Shown here one piece after another: positions 63,901 through 64,000 of a stretch of 64,000 nt of DNA (within the stretch, counting starts at the first letter, position 1; every line of letters starts with the position of its first letter). Location of the stretch: NCBI RefSeq assembly GCF_014696315.1, contig NZ_JACJPX010000018.1, forward strand, positions 51,738-115,737. Reading direction: 5' to 3'. Under the pieces are notes generated by a model. That model was not told where the DNA came from. It saw only the letters and a list, made by a program, of their open reading frames with translations, and did not search any database. The position numbers were made by a program, and so were the translations under genes. Origin of the DNA: Calothrix membranacea FACHB-236. Lineage in GTDB: Bacteria; Cyanobacteriota; Cyanobacteriia; Cyanobacteriales; Nostocaceae.

Positions 63901-64000
63901 AATACCTTAGCCAATTTACGAGGGTTAAATGCCTGTGGAAACGGTATGAATACGTCCCAGGGAAGTAAGCTTGGCAAAAATTTGCGCTAATAAAATAGGC
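63901..64000 (-). mobile_element. Second copy of the 39194-40646 IS, cut by the window edge
   Basis: The left end CAATACCTTAGCCAA (63899-63913) is the same terminal repeat, and the following sequence matches the IS at 39195-39290 with scattered differences. The transposase reads leftward: RIHTVSTGI ends at a TAA at 63925-63927, nine bases before the stop position of the first copy. The orientation is the same as the first copy. Confidence 0.85.

Noticed and set aside
1..64000. tRNA or rRNA genes
   Set aside because: I saw no rRNA sequence and no convincing tRNA cloverleaf by eye; a covariance-model scan would be needed to exclude tRNAs.

Overview
The window looks like chromosome from a filamentous, heterocyst-forming-type cyanobacterium (Nostocales, Nostoc/Calothrix/Scytonema-like). 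The evidence is dense HIP1 octamers (GCGATCGC) on both strands, heptanucleotide short tandem repeats of the CAATGAC/ACCAATT kind, very large PAS/GAF histidine kinases, a Ser/Thr-kinase-AAA-histidine-kinase fusion, a cyanobacterial-type kdp operon and many IS fragments. I made no database comparison; names rest on motifs and recalled family features.

Layout. 1-616: 5' part of an OmpR-type response regulator. 1001-14343: a lipid-type biosynthetic island. On the minus strand it encodes a Coq4-like protein, a fatty acyl-AMP ligase (FAAL), two membrane desaturases, a stand-alone acyl carrier protein, a mycolic-type cyclopropane/methyl transferase, a lipocalin-like protein, an alpha/beta hydrolase and a flavin monooxygenase, plus a response regulator and a hybrid kinase. 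On the plus strand it encodes a cupin, a small exported protein and a VOC-like protein. Six promoters in this block share one unusual architecture, TTCTCCCC-N3-TTCTCCCC-GATT-N6-TAATCT, with an 11-bp repeat period and a fixed distance to the -10. This is the strongest candidate for an undescribed co-regulated system here. 14739-18932: a 1397-aa multi-PAS hybrid kinase. 19080-22371: an IS graveyard with an intact IS110-type transposase and a stub of pyrC. 22672-27224: small membrane and exported hypothetical proteins.

27556-37666: a GC-richer GMC oxidoreductase/SDR pair, a DsbA-like thioredoxin protein, and a NarL-type regulator coupled to a 2025-aa kinase. 37825-38724: an SDR gene broken by one amber codon. 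39195-40646: an IS with a frameshifted transposase. 40663-47578: a sensor kinase and the kdpA-B-F-C potassium ATPase operon, with 12 heptad-length (21-bp) repeats between kdpA and kdpB. 48052-53448: a second, N-terminally shortened copy of the kinase/NarL regulator/DsbA-like module, with an internal 222-bp segment duplication. 53613-58139: a peptidoglycan-binding protein, three tandem CPBP membrane proteases (two clearly GC-rich), and SDR genes including a hydrolase/SDR recombination chimera. 58200-59801: small genes. 60150-63863: a PaoABC/YagTSR-like molybdenum aldehyde oxidoreductase. 63925-64000: the start of a second copy of the same IS, in the same orientation as the one at 39195.

Working together: the FAAL would load an acyl chain onto the ACP, the desaturases and cyclopropane-type enzyme would modify it, and the hydrolase and monooxygenase would release or oxidise it. 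The neighbouring kinases and the shared promoter suggest the set is switched on together by a response regulator. The right half is a stress/ion-homeostasis and redox region that has been reworked by IS elements, segment duplication and gene fusion.
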